A stretch of 64,000 nt of DNA from Ignavibacteriales bacterium (GTDB lineage: Bacteria > Bacteroidota > Ignavibacteria > Ignavibacteriales > SURF-24), in contig JAPLFH010000046.1 of assembly GCA_026390815.1 (NCBI GenBank), positions 1-64,000 of the forward strand. Reading direction: 5' to 3'. The notes under the pieces were generated by a model. It was not told where the DNA came from, ran no database searches, and worked only from the letters and a program-made list of their open reading frames with translations. Shown one piece after another: positions 47,543-57,134 of this stretch; the first letter of the stretch is position 1; every line of letters starts with the position of its first letter. The position numbers and the translations under genes were made by a program.

Positions 47543-48706
47543 TCATATTCTAAATTTGTTTTTCATATAATTAAGAACTTCAATTGCATAATCAACTTCT
47601 TCAAATGTATTCTGAGCACCAAATGAGAACCTAATTGTTCCATTTGCATCTTCAACAGATTTTCCCATTGCTAGAATCACGTGTGATGGTTTAAGAGTTC
47701 CAGAGGTACACGCAGCTCCGTTGGACGCCGCAATTCCGTTTATATCCAGATACATTAATATTGCTTCAGCATCGTTATTATAAAATTCATTTTTAAAAGT
47801 AATGCTTAAAATGAATGGGAAATTATTCTTTATACCATTTATTTCAATTCCAGTTGAATCGAGCTGCTGAATTCCACAGATAAAATGTTCTCGCAACTTA
47901 TTTACTGCTTCAAAATTGTTTTGCATTTCGGTTCTGGCAATTTTAACTGCTTCAGCAAATCCAACTATTGCCGCAGAATTTTCAGTCCCGCCTCTTCTAT
48001 TCCTTTCCTGTGAACCGCCGAAAATTATTGGGGAAAGTGGTGTTCCACTTTTTGCATAAACTGCTCCGACTCCCTTCGGACCATTTAATTTATGGGCTGA
48101 AATGGAAAGAGAATCAATTCCAAAATTCTTTGCATCAATTGGGATCTTGCCAAACGATTGCACTGCATCGGTGTGGAAGAAAGATTTATTCTGATGAACG
48201 ACTTCCGCAATTTGTTTAATATTATTTTCGGTGCCAGTTTCATTATTTATATGAATGACTGAAACCAATGAAGTTTTTTCATTTAAATTTTCTTTTAAAA
48301 TTTCCAAATCGATGGAACTATCATTAATCACATCCAATTGTTTTACCACAAATCCTGACTTACACAATTCCTGCAAAGGTTCAAGTACACATTTATGTTC
48401 TGCTTTAGTCGTTATTATTTCATTCCTGCTGGATTCGGTAAATTCAGTTTTTGAAATTCCAAACAAAGGAAAATTATTTGCTTCTGTTCCGCCGCTTACA
48501 AAATATATTTCACTTGGTGATGCATTTATAAAATCTGCAATCGTTTCGCGGGCTTCCTCAATTGCAACACGCACTTTTCTTCCAAATCCATGAATGGAAG
48601 AAGGATTTCCAAACTCTTCCTTTAAAAATGGAAGCATCTTTTCTAAAACTTTGGGATGAAGAGGTGTAGTTGCGGCGTGATCGAAATAAATATTTCGTTT
48701 ACTCAC
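47543..48706 (-). CDS. cysteine desulfurase (NifS/IscS family)
   Basis: 387 residues, class-V PLP aminotransferase fold. The PLP lysine is in ISAHKLNGPKGVGAVY; RRGGTENSAAIVGF and the sulfur-carrying cysteine in NGAACTSGTLKPSHV are present. N-terminal IYFDHAATTPLHPKV is characteristic. It supplies persulfide sulfur for Fe-S clusters and tRNA thiolation. No iscU or iscR gene is adjacent. It overlaps coaX by 8 bases, so it closes a birA-coaX-cysteine desulfurase operon on the minus strand. Confidence 0.93.
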   Translation of the reverse strand: MSKRNIYFDHAATTPLHPKVLEKMLPFLKEEFGNPSSIHGFGRKVRVAIEEARETIADFINASPSEIYFVSGGTEANNFPLFGISKTEFTESSRNEIITTKAEHKCVLEPLQELCKSGFVVKQLDVINDSSIDLEILKENLNEKTSLVSVIHINNETGTENNIKQIAEVVHQNKSFFHTDAVQSFGKIPIDAKNFGIDSLSISAHKLNGPKGVGAVYAKSGTPLSPIIFGGSQERNRRGGTENSAAIVGFAEAVKIARTEMQNNFEAVNKLREHFICGIQQLDSTGIEINGIKNNFPFILSITFKNEFYNNDAEAILMYLDINGIAASNGAACTSGTLKPSHVILAMGKSVEDANGTIRFSFGAQNTFEEVDYAIEVLNYMKNKFRI

Positions 48707-49463
48707 TACGGTTCCTTTCGAATATGGACTTTACTCCAAGTAAAACTAAATCATCTACTAAAATATTTTCGTAACGGATAAATGGTTGAATTATTCCAGC
48801 ATTACCACCGGTTAAATATATTTTGATTATTTCTGTTCCAGCAAAGTTTGTTAGGTGATTGTAGGCTTTTTCTATCAGGCTGATTGTAGAGTTCAGGATT
48901 CCGCTTGCAATAGAAGATCGAGTATCTTTACCTATGAATGAAATGTAATCACTTAAATCAATTTTAGGTAACTGAGCGGTATTTTTGTTTAAGGAATCAA
49001 TCATTGTTTTAATTCCTGGCAGAATAATTCCTCCCTCGAACATAGAATTATAATTTACAAAGTTCAAAGTAGTTGCCGTTCCAAAATCAATTATAAGCAG
49101 GTAGAATTTTTCTAAATCGTTAATTATAGGATTTTCTTTTCTATATAACGAATAAGCTCCTTCAGTAGCACATATTCTATCTATTCCTAAAGTTTCCGGA
49201 GTTTTGTAATTAATTGCTAAATTGAAATTTGATTTATGATTAATGATATACGGAGTTACTTTCAATTCTTTTTGTATATAATCTGAAAGCATTTTTGTTT
49301 TTTCTGAAACAACAGAAGAGATTGCTGCGTTTGTAATTCCAAAGTTTTTGAATGAATCCAAGGAAATATTTTCATTTGGAAAAACTTTATATGCAGCACG
49401 ATTTTGTTTTTTGTAAACAATAAGTTTAGTGTTAGTATTTCCAACGTCGCAGCAAAGAAGCAT
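48699..49463 (-). CDS. coaX: type III pantothenate kinase
   Basis: 254 residues. First committed step of coenzyme A synthesis. Phosphate motif DVGNTNTKL at about 6-14 and the central GIDRI and DFGTATTLN segments of the acetate-and-sugar-kinase fold identify CoaX. It starts at the last base of birA and overlaps the cysteine desulfurase gene, the usual birA-coaX pairing. Confidence 0.94.
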   Translation of the reverse strand: MLLCCDVGNTNTKLIVYKKQNRAAYKVFPNENISLDSFKNFGITNAAISSVVSEKTKMLSDYIQKELKVTPYIINHKSNFNLAINYKTPETLGIDRICATEGAYSLYRKENPIINDLEKFYLLIIDFGTATTLNFVNYNSMFEGGIILPGIKTMIDSLNKNTAQLPKIDLSDYISFIGKDTRSSIASGILNSTISLIEKAYNHLTNFAGTEIIKIYLTGGNAGIIQPFIRYENILVDDLVLLGVKSIFERNRSE

Positions 49464-50236
49464 TATCTTAAACTCACGTCGCCAAAATGGATTTTTTCAA
49501 TTTTATTATCATCAGTACGGAGCATAATAAATCCCTGTTCATCAATGTCATCAAATACGCCTGCCTTAGAATAATTATCATCAACAACAAATATTTTTTC
49601 ACCAATCATTCGGCAGCGGGAACGCCAATCATTAAGAACACTATTAGAATCGCGGGTAACTTTCCCAAGCATTTCTTCAAAGTTGTTCAGGATTTCACCC
49701 AACAATTGTTCTCTTTTAATATCATTTCCACTTTCGTTTTTAATTGAAGTTGGAGGAATTGCAAAGCTGCCTTGAAAAGAATTTTGGTTAACATTTAATC
49801 CAATACCAATTACTAATTTTTCAATTCGGTTTCCTTGTAAAGAAGATTCGATCAAAATTCCGGCAATCTTACTGCCATTAACCAAAATATCGTTTGGCCA
49901 TTTAAGATTTACCTTTAGCTGAAACAAATTTTCTAATGATAATGCAACTACAACAGCAGTTCCAAGATTGATAACATTTAAATTTTTCTCATATAATCTT
50001 CGCTTAAGTAAAATAGAAAAAGTTAAATTCTGATCTTTGACACTATACCACTTTCTATCTTTTCTTCCTTTACCATGGATTTGCCGTTCTGCAAGAATAA
50101 CTGTTCCATCGGGTTCTGTATTATTTTCAGGATCCATCAGGTAACTGTTGGTAGATTCAATTTCATCACAATAAATAAAATTCCTGCCGATAACATCTGT
50201 ATCCAGCTTCAAGTCGAACTCTTTAAACGAAAACAA
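49463..50236 (-). CDS. birA: biotin--[acetyl-CoA carboxylase] ligase
   Basis: 257 residues, catalytic and C-terminal domains only: there is no N-terminal winged-helix DNA-binding domain, so it should act as a ligase but not as a biotin-operon repressor. Motifs: ESTNSYLM, the biotin-AMP loop (here GKGRKDRKW, a variant of GRGRRGR), KWPNDILVNGSKIAGIL and IGIGLNVNQ. It biotinylates carboxylase carrier proteins. First gene of the birA-coaX-desulfurase operon, divergent from the chaperone operon. Confidence 0.93.
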   Translation of the reverse strand: MFSFKEFDLKLDTDVIGRNFIYCDEIESTNSYLMDPENNTEPDGTVILAERQIHGKGRKDRKWYSVKDQNLTFSILLKRRLYEKNLNVINLGTAVVVALSLENLFQLKVNLKWPNDILVNGSKIAGILIESSLQGNRIEKLVIGIGLNVNQNSFQGSFAIPPTSIKNESGNDIKREQLLGEILNNFEEMLGKVTRDSNSVLNDWRSRCRMIGEKIFVVDDNYSKAGVFDDIDEQGFIMLRTDDNKIEKIHFGDVSLR

Positions 50237-50436
50237 TTTGAACCTCCTTTGTACAAAACAAATTTAGCAATTGAATTCCATAAATGAAATATAGTGATGT
50301 CTGAAATGATGGCAGGTTTACGGACAAGATAACCACAGTTGTGCCGGATGGTCAGAATAGCTGCCAAAGATTCCGAGTCAGAAAAATATAATAAATTCAA
50401 TTAGTTTATTTTTCGCATTTATTCAAAAGATTTTGC

Positions 50437-50453
50437 TTGGCACAATCATTGGG
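50437..50453 (+). promoter_or_regulatory. sigma-54-like promoter of the chaperone operon
   Basis: TTGGCACAATCATTGGG: the -24 element TTGGCAC is perfect and the spacing between the two GG/GC doublets (10 bases) is exact, but the -12 doublet is GG instead of GC. It lies about 50 bases before the hsp20 start, giving a start site near 50464. No alternative sigma-70 or sigma-32 promoter is evident. Whether the organism has RpoN cannot be seen here. Confidence 0.5.
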
Positions 50454-50502
50454 TATTATAAATCGTAGTTATGAAGATGTAAAACAAAAAGGAGAAAAAA
50501 TC

Positions 50503-50937
50503 ATGACGCTTATAAAATTTGAACCTTTAAAGGAATTAGAAACTTTAAGCGATAGGATGCACAGATATTTTGAGGATTTTCCTTCATTTGGTTTTGATTT
50601 TACTGGGGGATTCTCTCCAAGGATAGATATTTCGGAGGATGAGAAAAATGTTTACGTAGAAGCAGAATTACCCGGATTGAAAAAGGATGATCTTAAAATA
50701 ACTCTGCAGGACAATATCTTAACCTTAAAAGGTGAAAAGAAAAAAGAAATAGAAAAAAAGGAAAAGAATTATTATAGAAATGAACGTAGTTATGGTTCTT
50801 TCCAAAGAAGTTTCACCTTACCAGTAGAAGTTGATTCTAATAATGTTGATGCACACTTTGAAAATGGTACATTAACACTAAAAATGGAAAAACTTCAACC
50901 AGCTAAAACTAAAGCAAAAGAAATTGAGCTGAAGTAA
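50503..50937 (+). CDS. small heat-shock protein (HSP20 family)
   Basis: 144 residues from the ATG at 50503, which has AAAAAGGAGAAAAAATC before it; an upstream frame from 50437 would overlap the promoter. The alpha-crystallin domain runs about 40-130, with ELPGLKKDDLKITLQDNILTL and GSFQRSFTLPVEVD. Holds unfolding proteins for DnaK. First gene of an hsp20-dnaK-hsp20 unit. Confidence 0.93.
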   Translation: MTLIKFEPLKELETLSDRMHRYFEDFPSFGFDFTGGFSPRIDISEDEKNVYVEAELPGLKKDDLKITLQDNILTLKGEKKKEIEKKEKNYYRNERSYGSFQRSFTLPVEVDSNNVDAHFENGTLTLKMEKLQPAKTKAKEIELK

Positions 50938-51005
50938 AAAAATAAAATATTCAATGGCAGAAGATTATTCTTCTGCCAAATTTAATTTAACCGTTAGGAG
51001 AAGAA

Positions 51006-52961
51006 ATGGGAAAAGTAATTGGAATTGATTTAGGAACAACAAACTCGTGCGTATCCGTAATGGAAGGTAACGAACCAGTTGTTATACCAAATTCGGAAGG
51101 TGGAAGAACTACTCCATCTATTGTTGCATTTACAAAAACTGATGAAAGATTGATCGGACAATCAGCAAAAAGACAGGCAATAACAAATCCGAAAAAAACC
51201 GTGTTCTCTATAAAACGTTTTATGGGAAGACGAATGGATGAAGTTACTTCTGAAATGACAAAGGTTCCTTATGAAGTACTTGCGGGCGATAATAATACAG
51301 CACGCGTAAAGATTGATGATAGAGTTTACTCACCACCGGAAATAAGCGCAATGATTCTTCAGAAAATGAAGAAAACTGCAGAAGATTATCTTGGTCAGGA
51401 AGTGACAGAAGCGGTTATAACTGTTCCTGCTTACTTTAATGATTCACAACGCCAGGCAACTAAAGATGCCGGTGAAATTGCTGGTTTAAAAGTTAGAAGA
51501 ATAATAAATGAACCTACGGCTGCGGCACTTGCTTATGGATTGGATAAAAAACAAAAAGATCAGATTGTTGCTGTTTATGATTTAGGCGGCGGTACTTTTG
51601 ATATTTCCATTCTTCAACTAGGTGATGGTGTATTTGAAGTAAAATCAAGTAACGGTGATGGACACCTTGGCGGTGATGATTTTGACCAGAGATTAATAGA
51701 TTATCTTGCAGATGAATTTAAAAAGCAGGAAGGAATTGATTTGCGTAAAGATCCGATGGCTCTTCAAAGATTAAAAGAAGCTTCTGAAAAAGCTAAGATC
51801 GAATTATCAAACTCGGTTCAGACTGATGTCAATCTTCCGTTCATAACTGCAACGCAAGATGGACCAAAACATATGAACATAGTTATTACACGAGCAAAAT
51901 TTGAACAATTAGTTGATGATTTAATCGAAAGAACAGTAGCACCATGCGAAAAAGCAATTAAGGATTCTGGTGTATCCACTTCTCAAATTAACGAAGTAAT
52001 TTTGGTTGGTGGTTCTACGCGTGTTCCAAAAGTCCAGGAATTAGTTAAACGATTGTTTGGCAGGGAACCACATAAAGGTGTTAACCCTGATGAAGTTGTT
52101 GCAATAGGCGCGGCAATACAAGGCGCTGTTTTAACAGGTGAAGTAAAGGACGTGTTGCTTCTTGATGTTACTCCTCTTTCATTAGGAATTGAAACTCTTG
52201 GCGGAGTAATGACAACATTGATTCAGGCAAATACAACTATTCCAACAAAGAAGAGCGAAGTATTTAGTACTGCGTCAGATAACCAACCTTCAGTAGAAAT
52301 AAATATTATACAAGGTGAAAGACCGATGGCAAATGATAACAGAACGCTTGGCAGATTTCATTTGGATGGTATCCCACCTGCACCACGCGGTATTCCGCAA
52401 ATTGAAGTTACATTCGACATCGATGCAAATGGAATACTACACGTAGGAGCTAAAGATAAAGGAACCGGCAAGGAACAGAGCATAAGAATAACTTCTTCCA
52501 GCGGACTTTCTAAAGATGAAGTTGAAAAAATGCGGACTGAAGCAAAAGCCCATGCAGCAGAAGATAAAAAGAAAAAAGAATCCGTTGAGATCAGGAATCA
52601 AGCTGACAACCTGATATTCCAGACAAAGAAACAGATTGAAGAATTGAAAGAAAAGTTACCTGTTGAATCAAAAAACAGATTGGAAACTGAAATTAAAAAA
52701 GTTGAAGATGCAATTGCTACAAATAATTCTGATGCAATTAAATCTGCAACTGAAGGATTAACCAAAGTTTGGAATGAAGTTGCTTCCCAGATGTATGCAC
52801 AAACTGGAGGACCTCAATCAGGTCAACAGCAAGATGCTGGTCAGCAACCTCAGCAAGAGCCGGGAACACAGGAAGATAAAAAACCTGATGAAAAAGAAGT
52901 CCAGGATGCTTCCTTTGAAGTTGTTGACGATGAAGAAAAAAAGAACAAAAACAAATCTTAA
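51006..52961 (+). CDS. dnaK: chaperone protein DnaK (Hsp70)
   Basis: 651 residues, full length. N-terminal [37 protein letters not shown], the [12 protein letters not shown] phosphate loop, and [14 protein letters not shown]; substrate-binding domain follows and the tail ends in [14 protein letters not shown]. It folds and protects proteins with DnaJ and GrpE, whose genes are not adjacent. It is preceded by TTAGGAGAAGAA and sits between two different hsp20 genes. Confidence 0.97.
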   Translation: MGKVIGIDLGTTNSCVSVMEGNEPVVIPNSEGGRTTPSIVAFTKTDERLIGQSAKRQAITNPKKTVFSIKRFMGRRMDEVTSEMTKVPYEVLAGDNNTARVKIDDRVYSPPEISAMILQKMKKTAEDYLGQEVTEAVITVPAYFNDSQRQATKDAGEIAGLKVRRIINEPTAAALAYGLDKKQKDQIVAVYDLGGGTFDISILQLGDGVFEVKSSNGDGHLGGDDFDQRLIDYLADEFKKQEGIDLRKDPMALQRLKEASEKAKIELSNSVQTDVNLPFITATQDGPKHMNIVITRAKFEQLVDDLIERTVAPCEKAIKDSGVSTSQINEVILVGGSTRVPKVQELVKRLFGREPHKGVNPDEVVAIGAAIQGAVLTGEVKDVLLLDVTPLSLGIETLGGVMTTLIQANTTIPTKKSEVFSTASDNQPSVEINIIQGERPMANDNRTLGRFHLDGIPPAPRGIPQIEVTFDIDANGILHVGAKDKGTGKEQSIRITSSSGLSKDEVEKMRTEAKAHAAEDKKKKESVEIRNQADNLIFQTKKQIEELKEKLPVESKNRLETEIKKVEDAIATNNSDAIKSATEGLTKVWNEVASQMYAQTGGPQSGQQQDAGQQPQQEPGTQEDKKPDEKEVQDASFEVVDDEEKKNKNKS

Positions 52962-52981
52962 CTTAAAGGAGAAAAAATAAA

Positions 52982-53377
52982 ATGGAAGATAAAGATCTGG
53001 TAAACGTAGAAGAATCTAAAACTACAAACTGGGATGAAGCGCTTGAAAAAGAATGCTGGATAGCTCCCATAGTAGATATTTTTGAAACTGAAGAGGACTT
53101 TACTTTAATAGCTAATATGCCCGGTGTAAAAAAAGAAAATGTTAAAATCAAAATTGAGGACAACAGTTTACTTGTAATGGGCAAAGTGGATTATGAAAAT
53201 ATGCTTAACAGAAATTACGTATTAAACGAATCGCAGGCGGGGAATTTCTATCGCAAGTTTCAAATTTCTGAAAGTATTGATGATAGTAAGATTGCAGCCA
53301 AATTAGAGAATGGGCAGCTTAATATTCATCTACCAAAACACGAAAGAGCTAAACCTAAAAACATCGAAATAAAATAA
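52982..53377 (+). CDS. second HSP20-family protein
   Basis: 131 residues with an alpha-crystallin domain at about 30-131 (DIFETEEDFTLIANMPGVKK, then IKIEDNSLLVMGKVD). It is shorter and clearly divergent from the first HSP20 of this operon. It starts 20 bases after dnaK with AAAGGAGAAAAAATAAA before the ATG. A terminator follows at 53405. Confidence 0.92.
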   Translation: MEDKDLVNVEESKTTNWDEALEKECWIAPIVDIFETEEDFTLIANMPGVKKENVKIKIEDNSLLVMGKVDYENMLNRNYVLNESQAGNFYRKFQISESIDDSKIAAKLENGQLNIHLPKHERAKPKNIEIK

Positions 53378-53404
53378 TATTTTCCCAGTTACACTTCTCT
53401 TATG

Positions 53405-53429
53405 GTCCCGCCCGGCGGGACTTTTTTTA
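53405..53429 (+). terminator. chaperone operon terminator
   Basis: GTCCCGC (53405-53411) pairs with GCGGGAC (53415-53421), three-base loop, then eight T. Strong, unusually GC-rich for this window. Confidence 0.92.
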
Positions 53430-53621
53430 TGTAGAACTGGAAAATTGATTTAATAATAATTTGAATGCTTTAAATATTGAACTGCAGTTTTAATTTATAC
53501 TAGCGATAAATTTGATTTGATGATTGATAAATTATTAAAAATTATTTTCAATTTCCCAAATCATAATTTCCATTTTTAATTATTCATTCTTATTTTATCA
53601 CCAGATTATTTCATAATTTTG

Positions 53622-55616
53622 ATGAAAAAACTTCTACCTCTTTTACTTCTCTTTATCTATGCAGGATTAAGCTATCTTGATTCCTCGACCCATAATAAAA
53701 AGCAGGCAAACGAAAAAAGCGTTAATCAGGATGTTTACCAGGATGGGATTCTTAAAAGCGAACTATCTAACGTTTCTTCAGTTGCAAATTATAATATTCA
53801 GGTGGAGTTATTTCCAGAGACAAAAAAGATAATTGCTGAAGAAGAATTAACCTGGACAAACAAAACTCAATTTCCTGCAAATGAAATTCAACTTCATCTT
53901 TATCCAAATGCTTACAAAAACAGATTTACTCTTTTTGCTAAAGGAAGAGGAATTGAAATAAATAATGAAACTAAATCCGGAGTGGAAATTTCAGAAATAA
54001 AAATTGATGATAAACCAGTCAAGTTAATTTATATCCAGCCAGAAGTTGAAAACAAGTTTGATAGCACAGTAGCAAAAATTATATTAAATAAACCGGTACA
54101 ACTCGGTGAATCACTTAAAATCAATTTTAAATTTTCTGTACCAATTCCAAAAGCTGGAAAAAGGTTTGGGTATGCTGCAGATAGAAATTTCTTTTTTATC
54201 TCTCAGTGGTTTCCAAAGGTTGGAGTATTTGAAAATGGTAAATGGATTTGCAGCCAGTATCATCCTTTTACAAATTTCTTTTCCGCTTTTGGGACTTATG
54301 ATGTAAAAATAAAGATACCAGAAAAGTTTACTGTTAATGCTACAGGTGTTCATAAAAGTACAAGTAAAACTAAAGACGGCAAGTTGATTTACAATTTTAA
54401 GCAGGCAGGTGTTCACGATTTTGCCTGGATGGCAAGTGATGAATTTGTTATTCAACACTTAATCTATAAAAGAAAAGATGGATCAGAGATAAAAATAAAA
54501 GCAGTTATCCTGCCTGAGAATGAAAAATACAGGGAAAGATTTGTTAGATCAGTAGCAAATGCATTAGAATATTTTGAAAAATATATTGGCAATTATCCTT
54601 ATCAAACTATTACAATTGTAGATGTTCCTAGCACCAGTCAATCTGGCGGGATGGAATATCCAACTTTAATTACTACCGGTGCCGAATTATTTTCACCAAT
54701 GGAAACACTTCAACCTGAATATGTAACAATTCACGAATTTGTACATCAATTTTTTTATGCGGTTGTTGCTAATAATGAAGTATATGAAGCCTGGCTGGAT
54801 GAAGGTTTAACTTCCTATATTGCATCAAAGATTGTTGAAAAGTATTATGGACTTGGATCAATAAATTTTAAGTTTATTGGTAACTATCCAATATTAGGAT
54901 TGAACTTTCTTTCCTACAATGAGATTCCGTTAATTTATACGCTCGGAAAATATACCTATCCGGAAGGAGCCGCAATGCTTGCAAGATATTATTCTTCTCC
55001 AAATTCTTTTTCAATATTGGATACTTCATATAAACTTCCGAATACTCAACTTTATGCTATCGCCTCCTATAGTAAACCGGACCTGGTTCTAATTTCCCTG
55101 GAAAGGTATTTAGGGTTCAATAAGATGATGGATATTTTCAGAGATTACTATAACCAATATAAATTTCGCCATCCAACTTCTAATAACTTTCTTACAACAA
55201 TGCAAAAAAATATTCCGGAGAATTTATCCTGGGCTTTCGATAATCTTTTCCGAAACTCATCAATATTTGATTACAGTGTGAAATATGTTAAACCTACCGG
55301 CAATTTGGATGAGCATGAAGTTTTTATTGAAAGAATTGGTGATGGAATATTCCCGCAGGAGATAGCGCTGTATACTGATAGAGATACTGTCTATCAGAAC
55401 TGGGATGGAAAAGAAAGATGGAAGAAAATTTTATTTAAGACTAAAAACAAAGTTGCTGGTGCAGAAATCGATCCTTACAGAAAAAATATTCTTGATTTGA
55501 ATTATGCAAATAATTCTTACCTGATAAATAAACAATACGGTGGAAGCTTACGGCTTTCATTTAGATGGTTCTTTTGGATCCAAAGTTTATTGATAATATT
55601 AAGTAGTGTTACGTGA
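53622..55616 (+). CDS. M1-family metallopeptidase
   Basis: 664 residues with a signal peptide (MKKLLPLLLLFIYAGLSYLD). Zinc site HEFVH followed by the third ligand Glu in WLDEGL, 18 residues on; GGMEYPTLITTG is the substrate-binding GxMEN-type loop (with Y in place of N). A trailing hydrophobic segment (FRWFFWIQSLLIILSSV) may anchor it to the membrane. An exported aminopeptidase. It shares a 4-base overlap with the downstream membrane protein. Confidence 0.9.
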   Translation: MKKLLPLLLLFIYAGLSYLDSSTHNKKQANEKSVNQDVYQDGILKSELSNVSSVANYNIQVELFPETKKIIAEEELTWTNKTQFPANEIQLHLYPNAYKNRFTLFAKGRGIEINNETKSGVEISEIKIDDKPVKLIYIQPEVENKFDSTVAKIILNKPVQLGESLKINFKFSVPIPKAGKRFGYAADRNFFFISQWFPKVGVFENGKWICSQYHPFTNFFSAFGTYDVKIKIPEKFTVNATGVHKSTSKTKDGKLIYNFKQAGVHDFAWMASDEFVIQHLIYKRKDGSEIKIKAVILPENEKYRERFVRSVANALEYFEKYIGNYPYQTITIVDVPSTSQSGGMEYPTLITTGAELFSPMETLQPEYVTIHEFVHQFFYAVVANNEVYEAWLDEGLTSYIASKIVEKYYGLGSINFKFIGNYPILGLNFLSYNEIPLIYTLGKYTYPEGAAMLARYYSSPNSFSILDTSYKLPNTQLYAIASYSKPDLVLISLERYLGFNKMMDIFRDYYNQYKFRHPTSNNFLTTMQKNIPENLSWAFDNLFRNSSIFDYSVKYVKPTGNLDEHEVFIERIGDGIFPQEIALYTDRDTVYQNWDGKERWKKILFKTKNKVAGAEIDPYRKNILDLNYANNSYLINKQYGGSLRLSFRWFFWIQSLLIILSSVT

Positions 55617-56512
55617 AAAATAAAGTAAATGAAATATTTTCCTCTGCTGTAAAACTTCTTTTAAAGAATATTAAATTTATTTGGTTGTTTTGGGGATCTA
55701 ACATAGTATTTGGTGTTGTACTTTCACTGCCAATTTATTATATGCTCGAAGATAATCTTCTTCATTCAGCTTATAGCTATAAACTTAATTTTGGGTTTGA
55801 TTATATATGGTACCTTCAGTTTAGAGAATTGTATAAAAACACTATCGGTGTAATTCCATATATGATTTATGGAACAGTCGGTGTCTATGTTCTAATCCAG
55901 GTATTTTTTGTGGGTGGTCTAATTTCTGTAATAAATACACCAAAGAAAAATCATTATGTCGATTTCTTTTATGGTGGTGTTAAGTACTGGTATCGATTTG
56001 CAAAAGTTCTTCTTATTTCACTAGTTTTTTATGCAATAGCATTTATTATAAATGATTATCTAGGACTATTAGTACAGTACCTTTTTTCTAACAGTGCAAG
56101 AAAGCTCGAATTTTTTCTTCGCGGTTCGAGGTATTTATTGTTGATTTTTCTAATCGGGGTTGTAAGCCTGGTTTCTGATTACACAAAAGTATCATTATCA
56201 TTAAGAGATAGTGAAAAAGTATTAAAAGAAATTATTTACGTTATTAAATTTCTTAAGAAAAACTTTTACCAGATTTTCGTAATTTTTTTTCTTGTTGCCT
56301 GTCTGGGTGCAATTGCAGCAATAATTTATAACATCATCGATAGCTTTATTCCCAGCACAACTTTTATGTTTTTTTTGCTTGCCTTTATTCTTCAGCAATT
56401 GTTAATTATATTTAGACTGTTAGTTAAGATGCTATTTGTGTCTACAGAAGTGATTCTTTACAAAGACTTGAATGCTCAAATTATTCCAACTTATGCTGAA
56501 GAAGTAGATTAG
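55613..56512 (+). CDS. multi-pass membrane protein, hypothetical
   Basis: 299 residues with about six hydrophobic segments and no recognised family signature. The start codon is GTG, overlapping the peptidase stop (GTGA), so it is translationally coupled to the M1 peptidase. It may assist or anchor that enzyme, but nothing in its sequence shows this. Ends 9 bases before def. Confidence 0.78.
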   Translation: MKNKVNEIFSSAVKLLLKNIKFIWLFWGSNIVFGVVLSLPIYYMLEDNLLHSAYSYKLNFGFDYIWYLQFRELYKNTIGVIPYMIYGTVGVYVLIQVFFVGGLISVINTPKKNHYVDFFYGGVKYWYRFAKVLLISLVFYAIAFIINDYLGLLVQYLFSNSARKLEFFLRGSRYLLLIFLIGVVSLVSDYTKVSLSLRDSEKVLKEIIYVIKFLKKNFYQIFVIFFLVACLGAIAAIIYNIIDSFIPSTTFMFFLLAFILQQLLIIFRLLVKMLFVSTEVILYKDLNAQIIPTYAEEVD

Positions 56513-56521
56513 GAGAAAGTT

Positions 56522-57076
56522 ATGGCTATACTTCCAATTAATGTTTACGGCGATAAAATTTTAAGAAAAAAAGCCACCCAGGTTGATGAAAAGGAAATTG
56601 AAAAAATTATTCCTTTCATTAAAAGTATGTGGGAAACAATGCGCGGTGCAGCTAACGGTGTTGGCTTAGCTGCAAATCAGGTTGGATTAAATAAATCCAT
56701 TTTTATTGTTGATGTTTCGCAGGTTGAGGGTTATGAAAAGACAAAACCAGTTGTAATGATTAATCCCAAAATTTTACTTTTCTCTGAAGATAAAATAATT
56801 ATGGAAGAAGGATGTTTGAGCCTTCCGAATTTACGTGCTGAAGTAATTAGACCCAACTCTGTTAAAATTCTTTATCACGATACTGATCTGAATGAAAAAA
56901 TAATTGAAGCAAATGATTTTTTTGCACGGGTTATTCAGCATGAATATGATCATCTTCATGGAACATTTTTTACTGACCGTCTTGTTGATGGTTTGAAAAA
57001 ACAAGTGAAGGAAGAATTAATTAAAATTAAGAATCGTGAAGTTAAAATTGATTATTTAATAACTCAGAAAGTATAA
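56522..57076 (+). CDS. def: peptide deformylase
   Basis: 184 residues. All three motifs: GVGLAANQVG, EEGCLSLP (metal cysteine) and QHEYDHLHG (two metal histidines and catalytic Glu). Removes the formyl group from new proteins. It is preceded by AGGAGAAAGTT and is followed 58 bases later by fmt, the classical def-fmt order. Confidence 0.96.
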   Translation: MAILPINVYGDKILRKKATQVDEKEIEKIIPFIKSMWETMRGAANGVGLAANQVGLNKSIFIVDVSQVEGYEKTKPVVMINPKILLFSEDKIIMEEGCLSLPNLRAEVIRPNSVKILYHDTDLNEKIIEANDFFARVIQHEYDHLHGTFFTDRLVDGLKKQVKEELIKIKNREVKIDYLITQKV

Positions 57077-57134
57077 ACAAGATTAAATATATTTCCTTGT
57101 TTCCTTACCAACTTTGCAAATCAAATAGATTGAT

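Noticed and set aside
50437-50502. N-terminal extension of the first HSP20
   Set aside because: It would run through the promoter-like region, while a good Shine-Dalgarno lies directly before ATG 50503.
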